DNA of 64,000 nucleotides from Maribacter arcticus (GCF_900167935.1 NZ_FUYL01000009.1:69289-133288); one strand, 5' to 3'; shown: positions 7,830-16,526, counted from the first letter of the stretch. Numbers and translations are program-made. The notes: a model not told the origin generated them from the letters alone.

Positions 7830-8993
7830 ATGAAAAAATTATTATTTGCGCTAGTTATCATCTCAATATTAACAGGATGCAAAACTGAAAAAGAAGGAAA
7901 TATAATGGTAATTGATCAATTACCACTGAATGCCTTTTTTCAACAAAGTGATCTTCCTGCTGCCATTATGGGTTATAGTACCAGAGAAGGGAAAATGGGC
8001 TGGTATGCGTTTGGACCATCAGTTTGGGGTGGAAAAGACACGATAAATGAAAACAATATTTTCAGAATTTATTCAATGACAAAGGCTATTGCATCTGTTG
8101 CGGTATTGCAACTTGTTGAACAGAGTTTAATTGGTCTAGATGACCCTTTAGACGAATTAATGCCAGAAATGACAACTATTCCTATTCTAACTGAAGAAGG
8201 AGAACTTGTTGAAGCCAAGAATTCGATCACTTTGAGAAATTTATTGACACATACAGCAGGATTTGGATACGAATTTATGGATCCTCGGCTTCAGGCATTC
8301 GATAAATCTGGATGGAAATATGATGATCTCCCAAGGTTATTTGAGGTAGGTGCACGATGGCAATATGGAACTAATTTAGATTGGGTTGGTAAAATAATTG
8401 AAAAAATAAGTGGTCAAGATCTTGAAACTTACTTGAGAACAAATGTTACAGGACCATTAAAAATGAATAGTACCTGGTTTAATGTGCCTGAAAATCTGCA
8501 AGATAATATTGTTTCTTGGGGGACTCGTGATTCAACGGGATTTCAAGAGCACCCTCGTCTTCCGGCTGGACCAGTTATTGAATACAGCGCAGGAGGAGGT
8601 TTGTTTGGGTCACCAAAGGATTACCTCACATTTCTTAAATGCATGCTAAATAATGGGAAATATGATGGTGGTCAAATATTAAATTCCGAAACGATTGAGT
8701 TGATGTTTAACAATCAACTACCTAATGGGCTCACTCTTAACGCGGGAGGTAAATCAATGGAATCAGATACACATGGATTGGCATGGGCAATTGAGGATAG
8801 TGAGGATGAACTTCTAAGAAGCAAAGGTTCGGCATATTGGTCAGGACTAGCTAATTCTTATTATTCATTAGATAAAGAAAAAGATGTTGCTATAGTTTAT
8901 TTTACCAATTTTTTCCCATATGCGGATAAAGAAACAGTTGATTTTTATCGTCTTTTTGAAAAAGAAGTCTATACTAGCCTTAAAACTAAATAA
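7830..8993 (+). CDS. Beta-lactamase-fold serine hydrolase lipoprotein
   Basis: Class C beta-lactamase/esterase-type (PF00144) protein of 387 residues. It has a lipoprotein signal with LTGC (Cys17) and the catalytic SxxK motif S82-M-T-K85. Y179 in WQYGTNLDW matches the YxN region and AGGGLFGSPKDY is typical of the family. Many such proteins are esterases or D-amino-acid peptidases rather than lactamases, so no antibiotic resistance is implied. It sits in a cassette that starts at 7795 and ends at 9122, with matching 9-base ends. The gene at 14044 is a distant relative in the same array. Confidence 0.88.
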   Translation: MKKLLFALVIISILTGCKTEKEGNIMVIDQLPLNAFFQQSDLPAAIMGYSTREGKMGWYAFGPSVWGGKDTINENNIFRIYSMTKAIASVAVLQLVEQSLIGLDDPLDELMPEMTTIPILTEEGELVEAKNSITLRNLLTHTAGFGYEFMDPRLQAFDKSGWKYDDLPRLFEVGARWQYGTNLDWVGKIIEKISGQDLETYLRTNVTGPLKMNSTWFNVPENLQDNIVSWGTRDSTGFQEHPRLPAGPVIEYSAGGGLFGSPKDYLTFLKCMLNNGKYDGGQILNSETIELMFNNQLPNGLTLNAGGKSMESDTHGLAWAIEDSEDELLRSKGSAYWSGLANSYYSLDKEKDVAIVYFTNFFPYADKETVDFYRLFEKEVYTSLKTK

Positions 8994-8998
8994 CGATT

Positions 8999-9128
8999 TG
9001 CCAACAATGGCTATAAGTAATTGCTTGTTCTCGCCTACTTCTGAAAATCCTCGCGGATTTTAAGTTTTGTGCGTACTTGCAGAGTTAAGTGCTAACTCAC
9101 GCAACTACTCATAGCCGAAACGTTGTGC
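8999..9128 (+). repeat. attC-like site 2 (130 bp)
   Basis: Left box TGCCAAC (8999-9005), right box GTTGTGC (9122-9128). The arm GGCTATAAGTAATTGC (9009-9024) pairs with GCAACTACTCATAGCC (9101-9116), 14 of 16 positions exact and the rest wobble-type. An inner hairpin AAAATCC/GGATTTT is at 9044-9061. The left box lies six bases after the gene stop. Confidence 0.82.
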
Positions 9129-9152
9129 TTCATTATAACCAACCATTAACTA

Positions 9153-9914
9153 ATGATAAAATTCTTTAGGAAAATTAGACAAAAATTACTTTCAGAAGGA
9201 CAGACTGGAAAGTATTTGAAATATGCTATTGGGGAAATAGTACTTGTGGTTATCGGGATTTTAATTGCGCTTCAAATAAACAATCAAAACATACAAAAAC
9301 AGGATGATAAGATTGAACAAACATATCTTCGTTCGCTACAAAACGAATTCAAAAATAATTTACAAATATTAGATAAAACCATTTCACTCAATAATGAAAT
9401 AATTAATGGGATTGATAAATTATCAAGCTTTTTTGACAAAAAGGTATTTGATACTCTTTCTCAACAAACGATTAGTCGTTATATAGTACAAGCAACTGCT
9501 GAAGAAATTTATTTTAATCCAAGCACTGGAGTAGTAACTGAAATTATTAGTTCAGGGAATTTAAAGCTAGTTAACAATCAAGAATTGAAACATAAGCTCG
9601 CCGCTTTTGTAAACAAGTTAGAGTTTATTAGGCATCAAGAAGAAGAAGTACTGAGGCATAGACACATCGTAGAAGAGATGCATGTTCAGTATGGAAATGT
9701 AGGAAGGATGTTTTCAGATATCGGAGCAAATTTCGAATGGGAATCTAGATTTGCAAACACCACCAGTTTTGATTTATTCAAATCCAAACAGTTTGAAAAT
9801 AGATTGTTTCTTTTTAGCGGGACTTCAATAGCCACAAATACTGCATTTTATCAGCCAATGAAAGATGAAATTAACGCTATTTTAAAAATAATTGAAAAAG
9901 AGCTTACAGATTAA
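9153..9914 (+). CDS. DUF6090 family membrane protein (cassette)
   Basis: 253-residue protein of a family of unknown function found in Bacteroidota. A basic amphipathic start (MIKFFRKIRQK) is followed by the family's conserved membrane segment IGEIVLVVIGILIALQINN at about residues 27-45. A helical, charged extracytoplasmic region follows (about 50-253). It shares both the N-terminus and the 5' cassette leader (TTCATTATAACCAACCA) with the genes at 10146 and 13145, which points to cassette duplication. Its function is unknown; the single anchored helix and long soluble part would suit a sensor, partner-binding or envelope protein. Confidence 0.82.
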   Translation: MIKFFRKIRQKLLSEGQTGKYLKYAIGEIVLVVIGILIALQINNQNIQKQDDKIEQTYLRSLQNEFKNNLQILDKTISLNNEIINGIDKLSSFFDKKVFDTLSQQTISRYIVQATAEEIYFNPSTGVVTEIISSGNLKLVNNQELKHKLAAFVNKLEFIRHQEEEVLRHRHIVEEMHVQYGNVGRMFSDIGANFEWESRFANTTSFDLFKSKQFENRLFLFSGTSIATNTAFYQPMKDEINAILKIIEKELTD

Positions 9915-9923
9915 ATAACGAAA

Positions 9924-10121
9924 GCACAACAAAACCTAAACGTAATGCGGACTTTAGGGCAAAACTAAAAGGTCTGTGTATATTTATAAAGTCGCCAAAT
10001 CTTTTGGATTTGGCAATTAAAAAAGAAAAATAATTACAAAACAAAAAGCTCTGGCTCGCAGACCAGACGGAAACGAAAATTTTCCTTGCCTGCCCTACTT
10101 GCAATAGCCTAGACGTTGTGC
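9924..10121 (+). repeat. attC-like site 3 (long type, 198 bp)
   Basis: Left box GCACAAC (9924-9930), right box GTTGTGC (10115-10121). Same architecture as site 1, including the perfect inner hairpin GCCAAATC/GATTTGGC at 9994-10014 and a nearly identical right arm TTCCTTGCCTGCCCTACTT. The 9-base box AAGCACAAC is the exact complement of the start of its own cassette at 9122. Confidence 0.8.
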
Positions 10122-10145
10122 TTCATTAAGACCAACCACTAAACA

Positions 10146-10922
10146 ATGATAAAATTCTTTAGAAAAATTAGACAAAAAATGTTGACTGAAAATAAGTTCA
10201 GTAAATATCTACTTTATGCAATTGGAGAAATTGTTTTGGTTGTAATCGGAATATTAATTGCTCTATATTTAAATAACCAGCAAGAAACATACACCTTTCA
10301 AAAGCAACAGGAAAATTATTTAAAGTTGGTAAAAAAGGAGATGGCTAGCAACCTTAAATCGCTCTTCGTTGAAAATAATCAACTATCAGAAAAAATGGAG
10401 AATGCCTATAAAGTTCTCAACATTATGAATAATGATAGTTTGTTAAATAATTTGACTGAACCAGATTTATCACAATTACTCAATCAGTTTTTTCTTTCTG
10501 ACATTGTAATAAACTATGAGAATGGTGCCTTAAACCAAATCATTTATTCTGGGGGGATAAATAAGATAAAGAATGACAGTATAAGCGGATTAATAGCTTC
10601 GTGGGAAGGAAAAATAAATCGTGTGCGGTTACAGGAAAATCAGGTTGCCCAAGCTACTGAAAGTCTTAAAAATTATCTTTATGAAAATGGTGATTTTAGA
10701 AGATTATCAGAAGATTTGGGTTATTCAAAAATACTGGGAATCGACATTTCTGTAAATTCTAAAGGAAATAAAAACTTGTTACGGTCTAAGGAATTTGAGA
10801 ACTATATTTTTCAATTTATAGGTTTTGGGTATGCACTACAAAGAAGCGAATACCCCTATTTTGAAAAAGAAATGCAAACAATAATGACATTAATTGACAA
10901 AGAATTAAATAGTGATGTATAA
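10146..10922 (+). CDS. DUF6090 family membrane protein (cassette)
   Basis: 258 residues with the same plan as the gene at 9153: MIKFFRKIRQK start, conserved membrane segment IGEIVLVVIGILIALYLNN at about 27-45 and a long charged helical region. The first 45 residues are nearly the same as its neighbour while the rest has diverged strongly, so the anchor is conserved and the soluble part varies. The 5' cassette leader is TTCATTAAGACCAACCA. The cassette runs from 10116 to a truncated site at 10973. Confidence 0.82.
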   Translation: MIKFFRKIRQKMLTENKFSKYLLYAIGEIVLVVIGILIALYLNNQQETYTFQKQQENYLKLVKKEMASNLKSLFVENNQLSEKMENAYKVLNIMNNDSLLNNLTEPDLSQLLNQFFLSDIVINYENGALNQIIYSGGINKIKNDSISGLIASWEGKINRVRLQENQVAQATESLKNYLYENGDFRRLSEDLGYSKILGIDISVNSKGNKNLLRSKEFENYIFQFIGFGYALQRSEYPYFEKEMQTIMTLIDKELNSDV

Positions 10923-10972
10923 AAAAACGGTGAAGATTATTGACTGTAGTTAAAATGAAAAAAATAACGAAA

Positions 10973-11012
10973 GCACAACAATGGCTATAAGTAATTGCTT
11001 GATCTCGCCTAC
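10973..11012 (+). repeat. attC-like site 4, truncated (left half only)
   Basis: Left box GCACAAC (10973-10979) and the following arm are identical to site 2 for 35 of 36 bases (CAATGGCTATAAGTAATTGC and on to CTCGCCTAC), then the match stops. No right arm or GTT box is found before the reversed gene at 11052. A deletion appears to have removed the right half of the site and the start of the next cassette. Confidence 0.75.
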
Positions 11013-11051
11013 ATTGCCTCAATAAAATTCTTTGAATTAGTTTGTTGAAAA

Positions 11052-11969
11052 TTACTGTTTAAAATAGCTGGTTTTATATTCTAATCCTATTTTCTTTTCC
11101 ATAAGTAATACTTCAGGCTTATCTTTTCTTAAAGCAACCTGCCAATTATTAAATACTTCCCAAACATCATTAACAAAAATTGGCTTACCATACTGATTAG
11201 TCAAGGCTTTTCTAATTCTGTCTTCTTCTTCTTTTCCAGTTAATAGCCAAACTACATTTAAAATATTATTCCCAAATCGAGCTTCGATTTTTCTTGGAAA
11301 CCCTAAATAATCAACGCCAAAACAGTTGATTTGAGTTTGGGCATTTGGATCAGTTCCATCTAATTTTTCAGTGTTTGTAAAATTACTATTAGCTTCTAAT
11401 ACTGGCTTCAATTCATCAAGGGATGCACCCATTTTAATAAATATTGGTATTTGACTGGAGGATTTAGACTTTGTTTCATTCTTATAACCTAGATGTAAAT
11501 ATGGATTTTCCCAAGCGAACAAACCAGTATGCATTCCCTCTTGAGTTAGTATCCAAGCAGCATCCTCCTTTTGCTTTAAAAATAATTTTAAAGCAACGTA
11601 GACATCATAATCGAGATACGTTCTTGTGGTATCTGTAAGCGTTTTAGTTAAGGTCTTGCGTGCATTTCCTCTTGCTTCTATATATTTAAGCTTGTCATCA
11701 GCAAAAGTGAATACAACGCTATTAATTATTCCATTATCTGTTTTAACTTGTGAGCAAACTAAATGTTCTTCTTTGCTAATCGCTAATGGAAAATTCGTCT
11801 CATCTATGGAAATGATAGTTGAACTTTCGGATATTTCGCTTAATTTTTGAGTTACAACTTGCAATGACTGATTCAATCGAATGTCATTAAATACTGATTC
11901 AACCTGTGCAGAAAGCATCAGTGGAAAGATTAAACTTAGAAAAGCCAAAAAAAAATTGTTGATTTTCAT
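11052..11969 (-). CDS. Hypothetical secreted protein, reversed within its cassette
   Basis: Unrecognised protein of 305 residues with a clear signal peptide ending LMLSAQ, so it is exported. No catalytic motif or repeat is visible; the rest looks like a folded soluble domain. It is the only gene in the array on the minus strand, reading against the attC polarity, so it cannot use transcription from upstream cassettes and presumably has its own promoter. Its cassette ends with site 5 (left box AAGGCTAAC at 12036) but the matching 5' end is lost with the truncation at about 11012. Confidence 0.75.
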   Translation of the reverse strand: MKINNFFLAFLSLIFPLMLSAQVESVFNDIRLNQSLQVVTQKLSEISESSTIISIDETNFPLAISKEEHLVCSQVKTDNGIINSVVFTFADDKLKYIEARGNARKTLTKTLTDTTRTYLDYDVYVALKLFLKQKEDAAWILTQEGMHTGLFAWENPYLHLGYKNETKSKSSSQIPIFIKMGASLDELKPVLEANSNFTNTEKLDGTDPNAQTQINCFGVDYLGFPRKIEARFGNNILNVVWLLTGKEEEDRIRKALTNQYGKPIFVNDVWEVFNNWQVALRKDKPEVLLMEKKIGLEYKTSYFKQ

Positions 11970-12037
11970 TATATTATAATTGTTATAGTTTCAATAAAGA
12001 CACCTATTTGCACTAATTGTTACAATAAATAACGAAA

Positions 12038-12170
12038 GGCTAACAAGGTGTATAATTAATTACTTGGGTCTAGCTTACTCGGAAAATCCTACGGATTTCC
12101 CTCTGGTTCGGTCCATTTTTAGTAAGTTAGTTGCTGAACCACGCAACTATCCTTACACCAAACGTTGGGC
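12038..12170 (+). repeat. attC-like site 5 (133 bp)
   Basis: Left box GGCTAAC (12038-12044), right box GTTGGGC (12164-12170), both matching the RYYYAAC/GTTRRRY consensus or close to it. The arm GGTGTATAATTAATTAC pairs partly with GCAACTATCCTTACACC. An inner hairpin GGAAAATCC/GGATTTCC lies at 12081-12100. It follows the 5' end of the reversed gene, so the site keeps the array polarity although the gene does not. Confidence 0.78.
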
Positions 12171-12192
12171 ATAATAACAACTAACTTCTGAA

Positions 12193-12969
12193 ATGAGACT
12201 TTTTAAAAATCTAAGAAAACAATTAATTGGAGGAGAGAAATCACGTAAATATATGGCATATGCTATTGGAGAAATTCTTCTTCTTGTGATAGGAATTCTT
12301 ATTGCATTACAAATTAATAATTGGAATGAAAACAGACAAAATCGAAATAAGGAAGTAATTCTATTAAGCCAACTCAGGCAAGAATTCTCTGCTAATTTAG
12401 ATCAATTAAATGACAAGATTGATCAACGTAAAAATATTGTTAAATCCGCGAAAACACTTCTTGTAAATTTTGACCAAGGTGATATAAATAATTCCGACTC
12501 AATAGTGTATCATTTGCAAAGAACTATTTTTATTCCAACGTTTAATACAAATTCTTCTGACTTTTTTTCTGCGCGAGATATAAGTCTTATTAAAAATGAT
12601 TCATTACGAGTACTTTTAGCGGCTTGGCCAAGTCAAGTTGATCAACTTGTAGAAGAAGAGTTACAATGGGTAACTTATAGAGATAAACAATATTTACCCT
12701 TTTTAACTTCGCATTTTCAAGCACGTAATTTATATAATGGTGTTCAGTTAGATCTCGAAATGATGCGAACAGTATTAATGGATAAATCGGAAAAATTTAA
12801 TGATCGGATTGGAAACTCTCGAGAAAAAATTGATCTAAGTGATCTCATGACAAGTCAAGATTTTGAAGATCACTTGGGATTTGCAATAATGGTTCATAAT
12901 CTAAGTAATATTCAATCTTATACCTTAGCTAGCCATATCGAAAAAATCCTAGAACAGATTAAAAATTAA
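12193..12969 (+). CDS. DUF6090 family membrane protein (cassette)
   Basis: 258 residues. The N-terminus MRLFKNLRKQL differs from the other three copies, but the conserved membrane segment is present (IGEILLLVIGILIALQINN, about 26-44) followed by NWNE, the usual exit motif, and a long helical soluble part. The cassette leader also differs (ATAATAACAACTAACTTCTG), so this is a separate lineage of the family, not a recent copy. The cassette starts at 12165 and its right box GCCCAAC at 12988 exactly matches its left end. Confidence 0.82.
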   Translation: MRLFKNLRKQLIGGEKSRKYMAYAIGEILLLVIGILIALQINNWNENRQNRNKEVILLSQLRQEFSANLDQLNDKIDQRKNIVKSAKTLLVNFDQGDINNSDSIVYHLQRTIFIPTFNTNSSDFFSARDISLIKNDSLRVLLAAWPSQVDQLVEEELQWVTYRDKQYLPFLTSHFQARNLYNGVQLDLEMMRTVLMDKSEKFNDRIGNSREKIDLSDLMTSQDFEDHLGFAIMVHNLSNIQSYTLASHIEKILEQIKN

Positions 12970-12987
12970 TACCATATTTCTTACAAC

Positions 12988-13118
12988 GCCCAACAAAGGC
13001 TATAATTCATTGTGGTAGATTTTCATACGGAAAATCACCCTTCCTTTTAAACTAATTGATTATTCAAAATATCTTATCTTCAAACTTAGAATCAAACATA
13101 CGAGCTCAACCGTTAGCC
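12988..13118 (+). repeat. attC-like site 6 (131 bp, weak right arm)
   Basis: Left box GCCCAAC (12988-12994), right box GTTAGCC (13112-13118), both good consensus matches. The left arm GGCTATAATTCATTG resembles sites 2 and 7, but the right arm (about 13090-13111) pairs poorly, so the site may be decayed. Inner AT-rich sequence replaces the usual AAATCC hairpin. Confidence 0.65.
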
Positions 13119-13144
13119 TTCATTATGACCAACCACTATACCAT

Positions 13145-13861
13145 ATGATAAAATTCTTTAGAATAATCAGACAAAATTCACTTATGGAAAACAAAACTGG
13201 CAAATACTTTAAATATGCCATAGGTGAAATTGTATTGGTCGTAATTGGAATTCTAATTGCATTGAGTATTAATAATTGGAATGAAAATCAAAAAAATGCA
13301 CAATGGGAACAAAGATTTTTAAAGGACTTAAGAAATGAATTACAAAGTGATTTAAGTCAACTAAACAATTCATATGAAATACAGGCAAAGAAGGGTGAGA
13401 CTTTAAAAAATCTAATGCAATTAATTCAAAAAGGGAATTCTGATAAAAAATCAGAAATCGATTCTGTTTTTGTAAGTACACAATTTGTAAACCCAACATT
13501 TTTCCCAACTACTGGTGTTTATGACTCTGGCATAGCATCAGGTAAAATTGAAAACATAAAGAACGATAGTTTAAAATATATGATTACAAACCTTTACAAT
13601 CATTATTACAAGCGGTTAGTTTATAATGGTGAAATATTGGATGGTGTTGTTGGTAAAGTGGATTGGGAAAAAAGCAAATTTTATAACCCTAATAAAAAAC
13701 AAATTAAATCTTGGGAGTCTGTTTTGGATAGTGAATTTTATAATCAAATGGACTTCTTAATGCATCAAAACATAGTCTATACAAAAATATCAAAAGAAAA
13801 TATAGATCAGATAAAGAATGTCATTAATATTGTTGATAAGGAAATAAATAACAATGACTGA
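13145..13861 (+). CDS. DUF6090 family membrane protein (cassette)
   Basis: 238 residues. MIKFFRIIRQN start, membrane segment IGEIVLVVIGILIALSINN at about 27-45, then NWNEN and a charged helical region. The cassette leader TTCATTATGACCAACCA matches those of the 9153 and 10146 cassettes. Fourth DUF6090 gene of the array. Its cassette starts GTTAGCC at 13112 but the box after the gene (ATCAAAC, 13889) no longer pairs with it, so this cassette may have lost mobility. Confidence 0.82.
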   Translation: MIKFFRIIRQNSLMENKTGKYFKYAIGEIVLVVIGILIALSINNWNENQKNAQWEQRFLKDLRNELQSDLSQLNNSYEIQAKKGETLKNLMQLIQKGNSDKKSEIDSVFVSTQFVNPTFFPTTGVYDSGIASGKIENIKNDSLKYMITNLYNHYYKRLVYNGEILDGVVGKVDWEKSKFYNPNKKQIKSWESVLDSEFYNQMDFLMHQNIVYTKISKENIDQIKNVINIVDKEINNND

Positions 13862-13888
13862 ATTTTATAGATAAACAATTTAATGAGA

Positions 13889-14024
13889 ATCAAACTTAAG
13901 ACGTGTATAATTCATTGCTTGGTCATTGCCGACTTACGAACATTCCTGTTGAATATTCTATCTGTGATTTATTTGCTAAATTAATTGCTTAACCAAGCTG
14001 CTAACCAGACACAAACCGTCATGC
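13889..14024 (+). repeat. attC-like site 7 (136 bp, degenerate boxes)
   Basis: Left box ATCAAAC (13889-13895) is weak and the right box reads GTCATGC (14018-14024) with C in place of the second T. Between them GTGTATAATTCATTGCTTGG aligns with site 5, and GCTTGG/CCAAGC form complementary arms (13917-13922 and 13993-13998). Identified mainly by position and similarity to its neighbours. Confidence 0.6.
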
Positions 14025-14043
14025 ACAATTTAAAACACAATTA

Positions 14044-15639
14044 ATGAAAAACTTATATTCCTGTTTATCTTGTATTTGTTTAGCAATAACCCTTATCTCC
14101 TGCAATTCAAAACAATCACCCGATAAAAATACTGTTAGTTTTTCTCACTCATATTCGTCTTCATACAAAGCACCCGTTTTTACTCCTGATGAGCGAATGG
14201 AAAAGATTAAAAAGATTGCTCCTGAATTACAGAAATTAATAGAGGAGCATGCTAAGACCAAAAATATACCTGGCATTGCTTACGGTATTACTGTCGATAA
14301 CGAGTTAGTGGTTTCTGGTGCCACGGGATATATAAGTCTTGAGAAGAAAATACCTGCTACACCTTTATCAGCGTTTCGCATAGCATCTATGACCAAAAGT
14401 TTTACGGCTTTGGCGATTTTGAAACTTAGGGATGAAGGAAAACTGAACTTGAGCGATCCAGTTAGTAAGTATATTCCTGAAATGGCTACTCTGGAATACC
14501 TTACTGAAGATTCACCGATTATTAATATTAAAAACCTCTTAACAATGACTGCTGGATTTCCAGAAGACAATCCATGGGGTGATCGTCAATTAGATGAATC
14601 TGACCAAATGTTAATTGATCTTATTAGAGAAGGAGTATCCTTTTCCAATCCTTCTTCTTTTGATTTTGAGTACAGTAACACCGGTTATGCCCTATTGGGA
14701 GCTATTGTTTCAAGAGTTTCAGGTGTTCCATATCAAAATTATATTACGACCAATATATTGGAGCCTTTAGACATGAAACAGACGTATTGGGAATACGGTA
14801 ATGTGCCTAAGGAGCAATTGGTAATGGGATACCGTTGGGAAGAAGAGCAATGGAAGTCAGAACCAATGCTTCATGACGGCGCTTATGGTGCAATGGGAGG
14901 ATTGATCACTTCTATTGAAGATTTTAGCAAATATGTTAGTTTTCACCTTTCCGCATGGCCTGCAAGAAATGATGAGGATACTGGACCGGTTAAAAGGAGT
15001 TCGCTTCGCGAAATGCAAACACCACAGTTCGCAAATTTGAATGTGAAAGCTACTGACTTTAGCAATGAACCTTGCCCATTAATTTCTGGATATGGCTTTG
15101 GACTAGGTATTACCACTTATTGTAATGATTTAAAACAGGTAAGTCATGGGGGCGCACTTCCCGGATTTGGAAGCTACTATTGTTTTTTTCCTGAATATGG
15201 AGTTGGCATTATGGCTTTCTGCAATCTTACTTATACTGAAGCATATCCTAGGAAAAAGATTGGAGAATTGCTTTTTGAAACAATTGGCCTTCAACCCAGA
15301 CAACTACCGGTTTCAGATATTTTAATAAAAAGGCAAAAGCAGATCACGGAATTGATTCAAAATTGGAACCCTGAATTAGAAGCTAATATTTTGGCTGAAA
15401 ATTTTTATATGGATCAATCACGGGAAATTCGTGTTTCTGAAATACAAGAAGTGTTGAATAAAGCCGGAGCTATTCAAACTACCAATGAGGTGAAACCAAA
15501 TAATCAACTCAGAGGCAGTTTTAGCATTGAAGCGGAGAATGGTGTAATTAACATCTTCTTTACGCTAACACCAGAGAAACAACCAAAAATTCAACAATTA
15601 GACATCTCGTTTGAACCATCTGAAAAAAAAATAATATAA
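14044..15639 (+). CDS. Beta-lactamase-fold serine hydrolase lipoprotein
   Basis: PF00144-type protein of 531 residues. Lipoprotein signal with LISC (Cys20), SxxK at S115-M-T-K118, YSN in the FEYSNTGYALLG motif and HGG in the SHGGALPGFGSYY motif: all three catalytic regions are intact. About 120 extra residues after the catalytic domain (about 415-531) form a C-terminal domain of unknown role. Periplasmic or surface peptidase/esterase activity is inferred; the substrate is unknown. The cassette starts GTCATGCAC at 14018 and ends with box GTGCATAAC at 15654, one mismatch in nine. Confidence 0.88.
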   Translation: MKNLYSCLSCICLAITLISCNSKQSPDKNTVSFSHSYSSSYKAPVFTPDERMEKIKKIAPELQKLIEEHAKTKNIPGIAYGITVDNELVVSGATGYISLEKKIPATPLSAFRIASMTKSFTALAILKLRDEGKLNLSDPVSKYIPEMATLEYLTEDSPIINIKNLLTMTAGFPEDNPWGDRQLDESDQMLIDLIREGVSFSNPSSFDFEYSNTGYALLGAIVSRVSGVPYQNYITTNILEPLDMKQTYWEYGNVPKEQLVMGYRWEEEQWKSEPMLHDGAYGAMGGLITSIEDFSKYVSFHLSAWPARNDEDTGPVKRSSLREMQTPQFANLNVKATDFSNEPCPLISGYGFGLGITTYCNDLKQVSHGGALPGFGSYYCFFPEYGVGIMAFCNLTYTEAYPRKKIGELLFETIGLQPRQLPVSDILIKRQKQITELIQNWNPELEANILAENFYMDQSREIRVSEIQEVLNKAGAIQTTNEVKPNNQLRGSFSIEAENGVINIFFTLTPEKQPKIQQLDISFEPSEKKII

Positions 15640-15655
15640 CCAGATTAATAAATGT

Positions 15656-15706
15656 GCATAACATATAATAAACGGCATTAAAACGACCGTTTAATATGGG
15701 TTATGC
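15656..15706 (+). repeat. attC-like site 8 (short type, 51 bp)
   Basis: Left box GCATAAC (15656-15662), right box GTTATGC (15700-15706). Between them TAAACGG (15669-15675) and CCGTTTA (15687-15693) pair perfectly and the stem extends with two unpaired bases, a bulge as in classical attC. At 51 bp it is as compact as the sites of mobile integrons. Confidence 0.8.
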
Positions 15707-15731
15707 TTAATAGAGAATTAAAACCTGAGAG

Positions 15732-16526
15732 ATGCCAATAGAGTCAAATTCTACTTTTCCAGCAAAACTAATTTCCACCGAAATGGAATGGGATGATATC
15801 GTTCTTGATGAAGGAGTTCTAGATCAGGTGATGGAGATTAAGAATTGGCTCGATTATGGATCTAAAATAATGAATGAATGGGGTTTGAAAAAAATGATTA
15901 AACCAGGCTATCGTGCTTTATTTTATGGGCCTCTGGGAACAGGGAAAACATTAACGGCAATGTTACTTGGAAAAACGTCGAACAGAGATGTCTATAAAGT
16001 TGATCTTTCAATAATCGTATCAAAATATATTGGTGAAACCGAGAAAAACCTGGCGAGGATATTTGATATGGCTCAAGATAAGGAATGGATACTCTTCTTT
16101 GATGAAGCGGATGCCCTATTTAGTAAGCGAACTGCAACAGATTCTTCGAATGACCGACTTGCCAATCAGCAAACAGCTTATTTATTGCAACGCATTGAAG
16201 ATTTTACGGGTGTTGTAATATTGGCGTCCAATTTAAATATTAATATAGATGAAGCTTTTAGCAGAAGATTCCAAACCATGATCCATTTCCCCATTCCACA
16301 ACCCGAAGAACGTTTACAGTTATGGAAAAATGTGTTTTCAGCTAACTGTACATTAGATCCGGGTATTGATGTCCATCAAATTGCTGAAGATTATGAATTG
16401 ACAGGAGGATCCATTATAAATATTGCGCGCTATTGCGCATTATCGGTCGTAAAACGAAACGATACAGTGGTGACCAAACAAGAATTAATGACAGGTATAA
16501 GACGTGAATATAAAACGAAAGCATAA
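15732..16526 (+). CDS. AAA+ ATPase related to contractile-injection-system ATPases (cassette)
   Basis: Single AAA+ module of 264 residues: Walker A GPLGTGKT near 67-74, Walker B ILFFDEAD near 117-124, sensor 1 in VILASN and an arginine-finger-like SRRF. The run from EIKNWLDYG to the conserved YKVDLSIIVSKYIGETEKN resembles, from memory, the AAA+ protein of extracellular contractile injection systems (Afp15/Pvc15 type) more than Clp or FtsH proteins. Those are usually 600-700 residues with an N-terminal domain, absent here, and no other injection-system gene is nearby. It may be an orphan remodelling ATPase. Its TAA stop lies inside the left box of site 9. Confidence 0.85.
   Translation: MPIESNSTFPAKLISTEMEWDDIVLDEGVLDQVMEIKNWLDYGSKIMNEWGLKKMIKPGYRALFYGPLGTGKTLTAMLLGKTSNRDVYKVDLSIIVSKYIGETEKNLARIFDMAQDKEWILFFDEADALFSKRTATDSSNDRLANQQTAYLLQRIEDFTGVVILASNLNINIDEAFSRRFQTMIHFPIPQPEERLQLWKNVFSANCTLDPGIDVHQIAEDYELTGGSIINIARYCALSVVKRNDTVVTKQELMTGIRREYKTKA

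Noticed and set aside
7830..8993. The beta-lactamase-fold cassette genes as antibiotic-resistance cassettes
   Set aside because: The PF00144 family includes many esterases and peptidases. Nothing in the sequence indicates beta-lactam hydrolysis, so resistance is not claimed.
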